Shown: positions 11,640 to 22,353, counted from the first letter of the stretch. The stretch is 64,000 nucleotides of DNA from Tipula vernalis (GCA_958295665.1 OY282560.1:54126333-54190332); one strand, 5' to 3'. Made by a program: numbers and translations. Notes: a model not told the origin generated them from the letters alone.

Positions 11640-11739
11640 CTGTGGAATATTTCCGATATGCAGTATGATAAGATTTATTTCATCTCCATCTAAATATTGC
11701 TTATTGTTCATTTTCCGGCAATAATGTGATTCGATACAT
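11640..11739 (-). pseudogene. Interrupted exon of a multi-copy insect gene, downstream half
   Basis: Minus strand from the duplicated TCGATACAT reads ESHYCR and then QYLDGD, which continue the HINSFPCI motif at 16849-16900 when the LINE between them is ignored. I recall this FP..ESHYCR pattern from uncharacterised, often multi-copy insect proteins; whether those are transposase-derived is not known to me. After about 90 bp similarity is lost and a stop appears. Confidence 0.55.
11731..11739. repeat. Target-site duplication TCGATACAT (left copy)
   Basis: TCGATACAT abuts the TAATATTATTT 3' tail of the LINE here and recurs at 16840-16848, at the LINE's 5' end. A 9-bp duplication with a coding frame that continues across it makes this a well-supported LINE insertion. 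Confidence 0.88.
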
Positions 11740-11994
11740 TAATATTATTTACTGGAGGGCCATGTGGGTGATAAGCCACCTCGCACCGCGACCTAAAAGA
11801 TCTATTGTGCTGGACCCTACTTAATTATCCGTCCAGTCAATATTCAGGCTATTAATGAATCTGACAATACTACTGGCCGGTACAAGATACATACTATCCG
11901 GGCTCATTGTTCGCCCTCCTAGATGTTGCAGTCTTTGCTGGAAAATGGTTGGGCAATGGCACAGAACATGTTCCCCTCATTCCGCTTCCAGACC

Positions 11995-12342
11995 TCAGAA
12001 GCGGCATCCATCTGTCGTACTTAGGCCCATCTTTTTAAGGTGATACCTTAAGGGGACATGACCTGTGAGGAAGCCAGTAAGCAGCCTCAACTCAGGTTTC
12101 CTAAGTTCAAGACACTCCTTAACCCTGACAGACGAAGGTGATATAAATTTCTTCGCCTGTCGTAAACCTGGAATTCTGCGCCAGTAGGAGGACTTTTGAA
12201 CATCCTCCCAGCGTTTTACCGCTGCTCTAAGGTGTCCCTTAGTGACACCGCAGAAGGGTTCTGGTACAATAAATGGAGAGGCAGAACCCTCACGGGCGAA
12301 GCCATCAGCTACTTCGATTCCAGTATGACCTGGCACCCACAT
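11995..12342 (-). pseudogene. LINE ORF2 C-terminus: end of RNase H and tail
   Basis: 115-residue frame beginning in the RNase H motif VPGHTGIEVADGFAREGS (the final catalytic aspartate region), followed by the post-RNase H tail with LRLLTGFLTGHVPLRYHLKK, a motif shared with the C-terminal tail at 58.5 kb (VGILTGHCLFGEHARRLGL). It continues the RNase H in 12394-12927 after a frame break at about 12390. Confidence 0.8.
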
Positions 12343-12393
12343 AAGTGTTACCTTATTTGAGCCTGCTAGATGTTTAATAACCTTCAGACAATC

Positions 12394-12927
12394 CTATACC
12401 AGCCTTGACTCAACGGTACAAGACCTAAAAGCTTTTAAGGCCGATTGGCTGTCTGATACAATATAAATCTTTGCATCGTTTAGGCCTTTTGCTATGCTTA
12501 TCCTAGCGCAAAGTTCTATAGCATGTACTTCTGCTTGAAAAACGGTAGAATTGGTACCCAAGGACTTCGAGAGGGTAGTGCCACTCCCGTGTATTCCTAT
12601 CTCCGCCCTATCTTCCGTTTTTGATCCATCTTTAAACCATACCATGGACCCTAGCTCAAATGATGGTCCACCTGCCCTCCACACATTCCGGTCAGGTAAT
12701 GGTTTGTGGAAGTCCAGTTTAGCTGGCATACAGTCGGAAGGCATTCCTATGGTAGGGTCTGTCTGAAATTCCTTAAGGATTTCCAGATGACTCACCATGT
12801 TGCCTGGTTTGATATTTCCTTCCGCCTGCATTTTCAGGGCCATAATTGAAGCATCCTTTTTAATATGCAGGTGTAACGGTGTCAGTCCTAGAAGTGTCTC
12901 CACCCCCGCGGTTGGACATGACTTCAT
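12394..12927 (-). pseudogene. LINE ORF2: RT thumb and RNase H
   Basis: 177-residue frame. The first 75 residues (TLLGLTPLHLHIKKDASIMALK) are the RT-RNase H connection. RNase H starts at about 95 with VWFKDGSKT, then FQAEVHAIELCA and IYIVSDSQSALKA, giving the D-E-D catalytic set. It ends in VESRLV just before the expected VPGH motif in the next frame. The connection part is duplicated at 13817-14047. Confidence 0.82.
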
Positions 12928-13005
12928 TGAGCCCGTAACACCGATTCAGGCTACACGCTGAACCTTATTCAATAAGGTTTGCGTTGTCTTCTGCTCAGTT
13001 TTAGG

Positions 13006-13785
13006 TCACCATACGACCGATGCGTAGGTGACCATAGGCCTAATGATTGTAAGAAATGACCAGTAGATCATTTTTGGTTGTAGTCCCCAAGTACGCCCAT
13101 AGAATCTTTGACAGGCCCAGAGAGCCTTGATGGCTCTATTTTGAACTTTTAACAATTGTTGGTTCCAGTTCAGTCTTTGATCTAGGATAAACCCTAGATA
13201 TTTAACCTCGATGGAGAAAGGCACAGTAGTACCGTTTAACGAGCGAGCTGTAAGCGCAAGCTTTTTCCTCCTCGTAAAAGGAACAATGACAGTTTTGCTT
13301 GGATTGACACTGAGTCCTTCCTGGTAACACCACTGCCATATTATATTGAGTGCATTTTGCATGCGATCAGAAATGACCTCATCAAACTTGCCTCTGATTA
13401 TGATAGCCACATCATCCGCATAGCCCTGGACATCATACCCATGGCTACTCAGAAGGACCAGTAGTCTGTCAATAACCAATGACCACAAAAGAGGAGATAG
13501 TACGCCTCCTTGGGGACAGCCCTTTACGACCTCATCAAACTTGCCTCTGATTATGATAGCCACATCATCCGCATAGCCCTGGACATCATACCCATGGCTA
13601 CTCAGAAGGACCAGTAGTCTGTCAATAACCAATGACCACAAAAGAGGAGATAGTACGCCTCCTTGGGGACAGCCCTTTACGGCCTTGATGGTTACTGATT
13701 CGCCACCTAGTCTGGCAGCAATCTCACGATGTTCCAGCATGGGACGGATCCACCTAATTGTAGAAAGCGGAACCCTTTTTCCCAT
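13006..13785 (-). pseudogene. LINE RT fragment, duplicated copy with doubled catalytic block
   Basis: 259-residue frame. It repeats the RT of 14126-14881 from the GKRVPLSTIRWIRPML motif, but the block from VKGCPQGGVLSPLLW to YADDVAIIIRGKFDEV occurs twice in a row (51 residues, 153 bp). A reverse transcriptase with two palm YADD blocks would not be expected to fold normally, so this is a duplication scar. One substitution (RP for RS before MLEH) separates it from the other copy, which suggests a recent event or an assembly artefact. Confidence 0.85.
13375..13680. repeat. In-frame 153-bp tandem duplication in the RT palm
   Basis: GACCTCATCAAAC begins at 13375 and again at 13528. The two 153-bp units appear identical. 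153 is a multiple of three, so the frame survives. Confidence 0.88.
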
Positions 13786-13816
13786 TGCTGCCCTCTCTAT
13801 AGATCCATAGGAGGTA

Positions 13817-14047
13817 TTATCTATTGTGGAAGTCCAGTTTAGCTGGCATACAGTCGGAAGGCATTCCTATGGTAGGGTCTGTCTGAAATTCCTTAAGGAT
13901 TTCCAGATGACTCACCATGTTGCCTGGTTTGATATTTCCTTCCGCCTGCATTTTCAGGGCCATAATTGAAGCATCCTTTTTAATATGCAGGTGTAACGGT
14001 GTCAGTCCTAGAAGTGTCTCCACCCCCGCGGTTGGACATGACTTCAT
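13817..14047 (-). pseudogene. Duplicated RT-RNase H connection fragment
   Basis: 76-residue frame identical to the first 73 residues of 12927-12394 and then cut at the duplication junction near 13826. It is the upstream end of copy 2 and is not a separate gene. Confidence 0.8.
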
Positions 14048-14789
14048 TGAGCCCGTAACACCGATTCAGGCTACACGCTGAACCTTATTCAATAAGGTTT
14101 GCGTTGTCTTCTGCTCAGTTTTAGGTCACCATACGACCGATGCGTAGGTGACCATAGGCCTAATGATTGTAAGAAATGACCAGTAGATCATTTTTGGTTG
14201 TAGTCCCCAAGTACGCCCATAGAATCTTTGACAGGCCCAGAGAGCCTTGATGGCTCTATTTTGAACTTTTAACAATTGTTGGTTCCAGTTCAGTCTTTGA
14301 TCTAGGATAAACCCTAGATATTTAACCTCGATGGAGAAAGGCACAGTAGTACCGTTTAACGAGCGAGCTGTAAGCGCAAGCTTTTTCCTCCTCGTAAAAG
14401 GAACAATGACAGTTTTGCTTGGATTGACACTGAGTCCTTCCTGGTAACACCACTGCCATATTATATTGAGTGCATTTTGCATGCGATCAGAAATGACCTC
14501 ATCAAACTTGCCTCTGATTATGATAGCCACATCATCCGCATAGCCCTGGACATCATACCCATGGCTACTCAGAAGGACCAGTAGTCTGTCAATAACCAAT
14601 GACCACAAAAGAGGAGATAGTACGCCTCCTTGGGGACAGCCCTTTACGGCCTTGATGGTTACTGATTCGCCACCTAGTCTGGCAGCAATCTCACGATGTT
14701 CCAGCATGGAACGGATCCACCTAATTGTAGAAAGCGGAACCCTTTTTCCCATTGCTGCCCTCTCTATAGATCCATAGGAGGTATTATCA
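13827..14789. repeat. Tandem duplication, copy 2
   Basis: Matches 12707-13822 without the extra 153-bp unit. Beyond 14789 only this copy continues into the upstream RT region, so copy 2 is joined to the element's 5' part and copy 1 to its 3' part. Confidence 0.83.
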
Positions 14790-14881
14790 AACGCCCCCTC
14801 AATGTCCACAAAGGCACAAAGGGCAATTTCTTTATATGTCACTGCTTTTTCAATCCTCGTGACTAGACCGCTAAGGGCCAT
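14126..14881 (-). pseudogene. LINE reverse transcriptase core
   Basis: 251-residue frame with the catalytic FVDIEGAFDNTSYGSI near residue 26, VKGCPQGGVLSPLLW near 80, GYADDVAIII near 110 and the primer-grip-like KYLGFILDQRLNW near 185. This is an intact-looking RT core in one frame, preceded by the fingers region in 14936-15490. Loss of frame at both ends prevents a continuous ORF2. Confidence 0.85.
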
Positions 14882-14935
14882 AACCGTGGATTTACCAGTT
14901 TGATAAGCAAACTGATCGCGATGCAGCGGATTCTT

Positions 14936-15490
14936 TCAAAGGACCTCACTTCTTATTTGATAGTCCAGGATTTTTTCCATCGTCTTCAAAAGAAACGATG
15001 TGAGGCTAATTGGCCGATATGCCCTGGCCTGGGTGTCTGGACGACCCCCGCCCTTTGGTATAAAGACCACATATACTTTCCTCCACAGTTTCGGAATATT
15101 GTTAAAAGCATAACTTGCCCGAAACATCTGGATCAAGTTGGGGAGTATTTCCTCAATACCTTTTTGAAGTAAAGCTGGAAAGATACCATCCCCTCTAGCG
15201 GATTTGAAAGGTTTGAAAGACCCAATAGCCCATCGCACCTTGCTGGGTGTGAAAATTTTTCCAGAGAGACTCCAGATTCTATTGTGAGGCGCATACTCCA
15301 CCTCACTTGAGTGATCATCCGAGTCCTTTTGGGCTCCTACCACTACTGAATCCGGAAAGTGGGTCTCTAACAGTACCTCTAAGGTTTTCTTCCGGTTTTC
15401 AGTGAACACCCCATCTTGCTTCTGGAGAAGTCCTAAAACATTTGAATGATCCCTGGAAAGGACTTTCTGGAGACGAGCTGCAGTGGGCAA
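14936..15490 (-). pseudogene. LINE RT N-terminal (fingers) region
   Basis: 184-residue frame. It carries SARGDGIFPALLQKG, VYVVFIPKGGG and YRPISLTSFLLKTMEKI, the standard motifs just before the catalytic block. The same motifs occur at 41204-41743 and 60339-60698 in a related family. A frame change at about 14930 leads into 14881. Confidence 0.83.
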
Positions 15491-15560
15491 TTAATTGATC
15501 CCTCACAGAAATTCCTCCAGGTAGCCCTTTTGGATCTCCTTAGTTCGAGATTATATTCCG

Positions 15561-16496
15561 TCAAGGCCATCTTATACTCGCCCCATTCACCGGTGCGTTT
15601 AGCCTTGTTGAATAATCTTCTCGATTTTTCCTCAGTTTACCCAGCGTCCCGTTCCACCAAGGGACAATCTTTGTGGACTCTCTTCGCTTAACTGGGCAGC
15701 TGTTCTCGTAAGCCAAGTATATAGAATTATGCAGCTGGTTTGAACAGATCTCCAAACCCTCTGGAGACTCCATGTTCCCCACAACCGAGGGCATTTCTGA
15801 TTCGAGTGAGACTCTATAAGAGTCCCAGTCGGTCAGTTTTGGAATTCTGATTTCCTGCCGCTGCATGGTCTCAGCCGCCAAATCGAATCTAATGTGCAAG
15901 TGATCCGATAATGAGGCCTCTTCAGACACATGCCAGTTTTTGACCAAGTCGCTGAAATTCGGACTAGCAAGTGTCAAATCTAGGACCTCTTGCCTAATCG
16001 CATTTATAAAAGTAGGTTTCCTTCCCCTACTGACAATGTTTACATTATTTGAGATTAGAAATTCAAAAAGGTACTCACCCCTGTTATTGATGTCCGTGCT
16101 ACCCCATACCGTGTGGTGCGTGTTTGCATCGCATCCTATCAGGAAGGCCAGCCCATTGCGTTTGCAATGAGCTATGAGCCGCCTATCGTCAAGTGGAGGT
16201 ATTAACTCTGAGTCTCCAGGAAAGTAGGCGGAGGTCATTATAGCCTCCTGTTTGGCTCTTTCACCCAGAACCTCCACCATTACTGCAACCAAGTCCCTGG
16301 AGATGAACTCTGAAATGGGAATAAAATTAATTTGCGAACTGGCCAACACAGCCGCTCTTGAACTCTGAGTTCCGTTATGATAAATTAACTTACCCACTTG
16401 ATTTGGTATACCTCTAATCTGGTTACCAATCACCCATGGCTCCTGGATTAGAGCAGATAAACCTACGACAAAGGTCGTCGGAAGACGCCTTTGCAT
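15561..16496 (-). pseudogene. LINE APE endonuclease
   Basis: 311-residue frame. It contains LIQEPWV near residue 17, IGCDANTHHTVWGSTD near 140, RKPTFINAIRQEVLDLTLA near 185 and LSDHLHIRFDL near 220, the catalytic signature set of the LOA/R1-group endonuclease. The true N-terminus (LQINLHHAKASSDDL) lies in another frame just upstream, so a frame break falls near 16450. It would nick target DNA for insertion. The tail (after 240) is the linker to RT. Confidence 0.85.
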
Positions 16497-16532
16497 GATG
16501 CAGGTTTATCTGCAGGCAGGCGATGTGTGCCT

Positions 16533-16839
16533 TCAATTTACCGAAGGCCCCTTCTGAAGGCCCTGCTCAGCCTCCTTTTCAGCACCGATATCACCCGCAT
16601 GCTTTTTTTGTCCGGCCGATGGCTGACCAGTGTCCTCCATCGCCGTTCTGCTGGTCCCCGCTGCCTGTGAGCCTCCAGGCCTAACCAGTGGCTTGCACGG
16701 GGGGAGCCCTTGTGAGGCCTTCCCCCGCAAAACCCCTGACGCCTTCCTCACCCTTTCCCGCCTTCTCCTCACCTGTCTTCTGAAGAGGGCAGTCACCCCG
16801 GTGGTCTTAGCTACAGGTGCCGCTACCGTAGCTTCTACA
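16533..16839 (-). pseudogene. LINE ORF1 remnant
   Basis: From the insertion point down to the stop at 16533 the frame is Arg/Gly/Pro-rich (RRQVRRRRERVRK, later GTSRTAMEDTG) with no recognisable domain. The long frame starting at 17021 is a fusion of the interrupted host exon with this element sequence. Zinc knuckles usual for ORF1 are absent, so ORF1 is truncated or very short. Confidence 0.5.
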
Positions 16840-16848
16840 TCGATACAT
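16840..16848. repeat. Target-site duplication TCGATACAT (right copy)
   Basis: Second copy of the 9-bp duplication, at the 5' end of the LINE. Confidence 0.85.
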
Positions 16849-17545
16849 GGAAATGAGTTTATGTGATCACAGATTGCATTAAAGACAGAGTCCTTTATTG
16901 GATTTGTCGCTCTCTTAAATTTACCGCTTTTATCGATGTCTAGGACTCCATTTCCAGACGTTTTCTTATTATATGCCGTTGTTACCAATAGACTATTAAT
17001 AGCCAGCGTGTTTAAAAACATAGTTTTGCAAACCTAAATATGTAAATTATATTGTAGTGAATTAAAGAGGCGTAGGTAATAATTAAGAAGTTATACTTAC
17101 ATTTTGTCGGATCCATGTTAATAAACAATACTATATGCACAATTGGCACTTCTTTGATGTTTTGTGAAGCACTTCATCCGTGCTTTATGGGTTTCTTCTG
17201 TGAATTCAGTGATAAAATTCCATTGCCGACGACGGTCGCAAAGGCTCTAAAACTGATTGAAATTTTTTTCTCTGTCGCTAGCGCTGACCTTTTCGAAACA
17301 TTTACTTGTACAAGAAATGCACGGAGGTCGCATTTTGCGCCCTTTGATTTGTTGCATGCTACCACTTTTATGTGGTAAACCCTTATTATAAGCAAGCTTT
17401 GTATTCTTCGTTTTCTCACATTGTTTTTTGAAGACTGTGGCGTTGAATTGGAATCATTTAAAATTCCAATATTCGCTCTGGGTGTAACTAGGCTATAAGC
17501 AGGGGTTTCAATTCCTGACGTAGATGGAGTTAGTGTGTGGTTCAC
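16849..17545 (-). pseudogene. Interrupted multi-copy insect gene, upstream exons
   Basis: Minus strand. The exon at 17033-16849 reads VCKTMFLNTLAI, then NPIKDSVFNAICDHINSFP, and continues past the LINE as ESHYCR at 11739. An intron at 17100-17034 (67 bp) has a GTAAGT donor and a TATTTAG acceptor. The upstream frame 17545-17174 (lysine/arginine-rich, KKISISFRAFATVVGNGI) is probably the preceding exon but has lost its frame before 17101. I recall the VCK.MFLNTL...HI.SFP..ESHYCR pattern from many uncharacterised insect proteins. Function is unknown; a domesticated or transposon origin is possible. The LINE insertion makes this copy dead. Confidence 0.55.
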
Positions 17546-18106
17546 GAGTGCTTTTCTAACTGCATTTAAGATATTGAGAATATAATATTTTCAATCAATC
17601 ATTTATTTAATCGGGCATAATTTACCTGGTGAATGTGAACCTATTTCTGATTCATCATCAGAACTATATTGGTCACTTTACGACGGTTTATAGTCACTCC
17701 CGCTAGCCCAGTAGTTTAATTAATTAAAAATAAGCATATTTTACAAGGCCTTACAAAAAACATTTAGAAAGTATGTATTTACCTAAACCATCACCCGTAA
17801 AACAATTTTAATGATCTCGTCCGAGAAATGACTAAAAATTGACTCTTGACTCTTAAAGGGAATAATAGGACGGGTGACCACCAATTTTACAGTCAATTGT
17901 ATATCAAATCCTTGCCGGATATGAGACGAAAATTGTAGTCAATTCCGTCTAGGTGTATTCGTCCATAATTTGTTTGTCACCTTTGACCAATATTAGCTGA
18001 ACTAATCGAACTACACATGGGCGATAAATCCGAATTCTAACTTTATCGACTGACATTTGAAAGTCTACTTAAGCAAGCAGATATACACATATTCAGACAG
18101 AATATA
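17546..18106. other. Intergenic, no gene seen
   Basis: AT-rich sequence, no motif-bearing frame. It may include more of the interrupted gene's 5' exons (a GT-rich stretch around 17620-17690 has EIGSHSPGK-like minus-strand coding), but this is not supportable. Confidence 0.4.
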
Positions 18107-19012
18107 GTGGGACGAATTAGAGGGTCATTAGTAAGGCAAATGAATCAGACAATTAAGGCACGCAACCGACTTATATTTGTCATTGTGTCACTGACAAGTC
18201 CTCTACAGAGGGTACGAGGGTTAGCGAGACGGACGAATCCGGCGCAAGGTAGGGGCTTAAAGGTTATGATTAAGATAACACAAATTAACCTTCACCATTC
18301 TAAGGCTGCTTCGGCAGCTCTACTCCTCAGGCTGACCAGTTTGGGTGACGATGTGATAATAATCCAAGAACCTTGGATTAATAACAACAGGATCTGTGGC
18401 CTCAGAACCAAGGGGTACAAAATTATATCCTCTAGTAAGTCTGGGAAGATCAGATCTTTTATTCTTGGGAAAAATAATATTAATCTTTTCCTTCTCTATC
18501 AATACAGCAATGGTGACACTACTGCAGTTAGCCTGGAAGTAGGCAATTGTAGATTCTGGCTAGTTTCAGCCTACATGGACCGGAAGAAGGAGGTAAATCC
18601 AGATAACCTGGAGGAGCTGATCCGTGAAGCGGAACAATCAAAGGTATGTGTGGTACTGGGGGTTGATGCTAATGCGCATCACACTATCTGGGGAAGCACG
18701 GACATTAATGAAAGAGGTGAGGCGCTTTTTGATTATTTGATGAGTACTATCCTTTCAGTGTGTAACATTGGGCGGGAACCCACATTTATTACTAGTAACA
18801 GGCAGGAGGTTCTAGACGTGAACCTTGCCTTAAATAATATTCTTCATATGGTTAAAATTTGGAGGGTGGATAAGGAACACTCCTTTTCTGATCATCGATA
18901 TTTAAGCTATAGCCTCGATATTCACCCTGCTACCCGGGAAGCTTTCAGGAATCCTAGAAGGTGCAACTGGAGCAAATATGGGGAATTATTGGAGGATATG
19001 TTACATGATTAA
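18107..19012 (+). pseudogene. LINE endonuclease fragment (LOA/R1 group)
   Basis: 301-residue frame. The endonuclease proper starts at about residue 54 (MIKITQINLHHSKAASAALL), then IIIQEPWINNNRI, VLGVDANAHHTIWGSTD, GREPTFITSNRQEVLDVNLA and FSDHRYLSYSL. All catalytic motifs are present in one frame. It ends soon after the SDH motif without the linker or RT, so the element is cut at about 19015. The last 120 bp match 42105-42230 on the other strand, which places the two in one family. Upstream 18107-18260 may be the end of ORF1. Confidence 0.82.
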
Positions 19013-19310
19013 TTTGAAATAGAAAAGGAAAAAATCTCTATTTCAAATAACCTAATATATAATATAAAAATTTTCAAAGCTCCACCGTTTAATTTAGATA
19101 AACTTCTAAATGATACAGTATATTTCCGTTTGCCGCCAGATTTCTAAAATCTTAAACTGTTTCTTTCCTAAGCGAAAATTTTTAAACGCATTTTAATTTT
19201 TTTTTAAATTTATATTTTGAAACCACAAATAAATTTTTAACCTAATATAAACTAAATATAGTTCTAAGCGACTTATAAGTAAATGATAATTTAAACGAAC
19301 ACAAATAAAA
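19013..19310. other. AT-rich, no gene seen
   Basis: Homopolymer-rich sequence between the truncated LINE and a small coding scrap. Nothing recognisable. Confidence 0.4.
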
Positions 19311-19312
19311 CC

Positions 19313-19920
19313 ATGTGCGAACAAGCTGATTATGAGTCAGATATATCACCACATGCTATTCAGTATATATTAACTGATTGGTCAGCTAATAACAGTCTTG
19401 TGGAAGGGCACCAATCGTTGGGCCGGCAATAATAGGAAGAGAAAAAGAAAAATTAAAAAAATATTACAACAGTGGAAATTTGAATTTCTCTTTGCAATTT
19501 TTCTAGGTACGTGCAGAAAATATCGTTTTAGATATTTTGTAATATGGTTTTTGTTCTTTCTGGACGAATCGATTGATTTAGATGCCCTGCGACACATGGA
19601 AAGAGATCATCTCATATTGTTATGCTGGAAAAACAAGATAAATATTGGAACCATGATAAAATTCGAGCAAAAACTTCAATTATGGAAAGCAATGACGCCA
19701 GATGCTGAATAATTTTAGAAGGAAGGCCAATAGCAAATAGCAGTAAAAGTAATTCCTCTGTCAGTAGTTGTATTTCAATTCCAGTTACTTTGGAAACTAT
19801 TTTAGAAGATACCATGGTTGATTACCATGTTGATATGGTAATAGCTATTATTAAATCTCTTTTTCTGTTCTATCCTAAAGAAGATTTACTACTAATTGCA
19901 AACCATTCAAAAATATTTTA
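19313..19920 (+). pseudogene. Fragment of a transposon-linked SAM-like protein
   Basis: Three short coding stretches in changing frames: MCEQADYESDISPHAIQYIL from 19313, LDALRHMERDHLILLCW with IGTMIKFEQKLQLWKAM around 19580-19700, and SVSSCISIPVTLETILEDT followed by KSLFLFYPKEDLLLIA around 19760-19910. The middle part looks like the SAM-like helical domain found in first ORFs of several insect transposons and in uncharacterised proteins. The exact family is not recognised. Frame changes and stops show it is not functional. Confidence 0.4.
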
Positions 19921-20133
19921 AGAGAGTATGTCTCTTTAAGAGAGTAAGTATGATTTTGTTTTCGTATTTTTGCTTCACACGAATAATCGTATACACGATA
20001 TGTCGTGTAAACCACACCATACAAATTGTATGTAAAATGCACAAAAAGCGAGACGAGGTTCTTAAGGACCTTAAATGTTTATATATTAATTTAAATGTGT
20101 TTGAATTATAATTTACTGCGGTATAAATTCAAT

Positions 20134-20147
20134 AGGTTATGGGCCCA
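20134..20147 (+). other. copia primer-binding site (initiator tRNA internal fragment)
   Basis: GGTTATGGGCCCAG directly after the LTR end matches the well-known Drosophila copia primer site, which pairs with the anticodon region of a cleaved initiator tRNA-Met, not with its 3' end. Confidence 0.85.
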
Positions 20148-20260
20148 GATCACTTATCTGGTCAGACATAATATATAAAAATAAAAGTTTGTTTGTATAT
20201 TTTCCGGAGAGTAATATTGAATTTTTGGTGTAAATTAAAAAAAAAATAAATATACACAAC

Positions 20261-21637
20261 ATGGCGGCGAACACATTTGAAAAATTCGGAATTGTTCAAT
20301 TTATTGGACGGAATTTTAACAATTGAAAGTTTCGTGTGGAAAATCTGTTGGATCAAAACGAGTGCTTGGATTGTATTAAAGTAGTGAAAAACGATGATAT
20401 ATTCATCAAAAAAGACAAAAAGTGTAAAACATTAATTATACAGTGTATTAGTGATAATTATTTGGAGGTTATAAAAGATAAAACCACGTCGCATGAAATA
20501 TGGAGTACGTTAACCAATATTTTTGAGACGCAAGGAATAGCAAGTCAATTGATTTTAAGGCGAAAATTGATGTCATTAAAATTTTCGGAAAGTGAATCGC
20601 TGGAAAATTTCCTTATAAAGTTTGATGAGATAGTATGAGAATTACGTAACTCTGGGGGTAAAATTGAACAGATTGATATAATTTGTCACATGTTATTAGC
20701 ACTACCTAAATCGTATGATAGTATCGTGACAGCTATAGATACGGTGAATGAAGACAAATTAACTATAGAATTTGTGAAACACAAGTTGTTAGATTTCGAA
20801 ATTAAAAAGAAAATGGATGTAAATTGTAGTGGTTTTGAGAATGTTAATTCGTCAACAGCTTTTAAAAGCACAACTTATTCGAGAAATAGTTGTGTAGGTG
20901 TAAATAAAATTGAAAACCGAAATGGAGGTTATGTGAGCAACACGTGCAGATTTACAAATAAAAATCGAAATGGTCATTATGTAAGCAACCAAGGTGGTAC
21001 ATCGAGACAGTTAAAGGTGAAATGCTATAATTGTGGACGTATTGGACATAAACGTTTTGAGTGCAGATACAATCAACAGGTGAATTTTACTCAAGAAAAG
21101 GATCGTGATGACGATAATATTAATGATGATAAATTTGCATTTATAATGGGGAATGTTCCAGAATATTCAAAGGCAAGAATTATGAGATGGTATGTTGACT
21201 CTGGTGCAACGGATCATATGATCAATACAAAAGATTTTTTCTCATCATATGAGGAGTTTGGAGAGTCAATTAAAATTGCTTCAGCAAAACAAGGCGAAGA
21301 CCTTTTAGCAAATGGAATAGGTGATATCAATATAACATTAAAGGCACAAGGACAAGGAAATATTATACAAGGCAGTATAATTAATGTGTTTTATGTAAAA
21401 GATGGTTTACGTCACAACTTATTATCTGTACAACGATTGGAAAGTACAGGATACAAAATAATATTTTATGAAGGAAAAGTTTCATTATTTAATGGCGACA
21501 AATTACTGGCAGTTGGTTTTAAGCAGAACAAGTTGTATGTGATTGAATTTGTGACTGATATTGGATCCGAAGCCAACTTATGTTATGGGAATAAATGTAA
21601 TATGCTATACAATGCCATAAAAGATTGGGACACATAA
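20261..21637 (+). pseudogene. copia gag and protease
   Basis: Start ATGGCGGCG at 20261 in frame with the later parts. Two in-frame TGA codons (20324-20326, where the family has Trp after NFNN, and 20636-20638) interrupt gag. Gag motifs: LDCIKVVKNDD, ILRRKLMSLKFSESESLENF, LLALPKSYDSI. The zinc knuckle CYNCGRIGHKRFEC lies near 21025-21065. The protease active site WYVDSGATDHM lies near 21190-21220. The segment ends in LRHNLLSVQRLESTGYKI and a frame break at 21625, where the conserved sequence between KDW and GHIS is missing. Confidence 0.88.
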
Positions 21638-22320
21638 GCTTTAACGATATGAATTTGATACATGCAAAGCAAATGGTGGATGGTCTAAAGATGGAAGGAA
21701 GGAAGAATATAGAAAATACAGAAACATGTGAGACATGTATTAAGAGTAAGCAGACGAGTTTGCCGTATAATAAAGTAATAGACAGCAGAAGTAGAAGGCC
21801 GCTAGAGTTAATTCATTCAGACATATGTGGACCTATTGATCCAGAAACATATGATGGTTATAAATATTTTGCTACATTTATAGACGATTATACGCACTTT
21901 ACAATGGTATTTCTATTAAAGAAGAAAAGTGAATTATTTCATCATTTTAAATTATATGAAGAACGAGTAGCGGCACAGTTTAATAGTAGAATATCGATTT
22001 TGAGATGTGATCGAGGAGGAGAATAAAGATCTACATTGTTGGTGGAGCACTGCAATAGGAAAGGGATACGATTGCAGTACACACCTGGATATAGTCCTGA
22101 GTTAAATGGAGTGGCGGAGAGAATGAACAGAACAATAATTGAAAAAGCAAGAGCATTAATAATAGATTCAAATCTAGATAAGGATTTATGGGGTGAAGCT
22201 ATTCGGTGTGCAGTTTATTTGACGAATAGATGTCCAACTAGAGCATTAAAGGGAAATATTTGTCCTGCGGAAATGTTTTATAGAAGAAAACCAAATATTG
22301 GAAATATGAAAATGAAATAA
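21625..22320 (+). pseudogene. copia integrase
   Basis: GHISFNDMNLIHAKQM and CETCIKSKQ form the zinc-binding HHCC region. The catalytic core has HSDICGPID, ATFIDDYTHFT, LRCDRGGE and then an in-frame TAA at 22024-22026 where a tyrosine is usual; it continues with YTPGYSPELNGVAERMNRT, keeping the catalytic glutamate. The C-terminal region is largely deleted at about 22315, where the frame runs into the linker before RT. Confidence 0.87.
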
Positions 22321-22353
22321 AAAAATTGGAAATCGAAGAACACTCAGATCGGG

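Larger units (their letters stand above)
12707..13822. repeat. Tandem duplication, copy 1 (with internal 153-bp duplication)
   Basis: From TGTGGAAGTCCAG to GGAGGTATTATC this matches 13827-14789 almost base for base. Offsets are 1120 bp before the internal duplication and 967 bp after it, the difference being exactly 153 bp. Confidence 0.85.
11740..16839 (-). mobile_element. RNase H-bearing LINE (LOA/I/R1 group), full length with internal duplications
   Basis: Minus-strand non-LTR element of 5.1 kb with ORF1 remnant, endonuclease, RT, RNase H and 3' UTR ending in a short AT tail, flanked by TCGATACAT on both sides. The RNase H domain and the GCDANTHHTVWGS endonuclease signature indicate the LOA/I/R1 group; I cannot place it more finely. 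It contains a roughly 970-bp tandem duplication (copies about 12707-13822 and 13827-14789) and, inside the first copy, a 153-bp in-frame duplication. Several frame breaks make it non-autonomous. Confidence 0.85.

Noticed and set aside
13817..14047. A separate small gene repeated from 12394-12927
   Set aside because: It is the copy-2 end of a tandem duplication inside a LINE, not an independent gene.
16533..17021. A single 162-residue protein on the minus strand
   Set aside because: The frame fuses a host exon (MFLNTLAI...HINSFP) with LINE sequence at the duplicated TCGATACAT; it is an insertion chimera.
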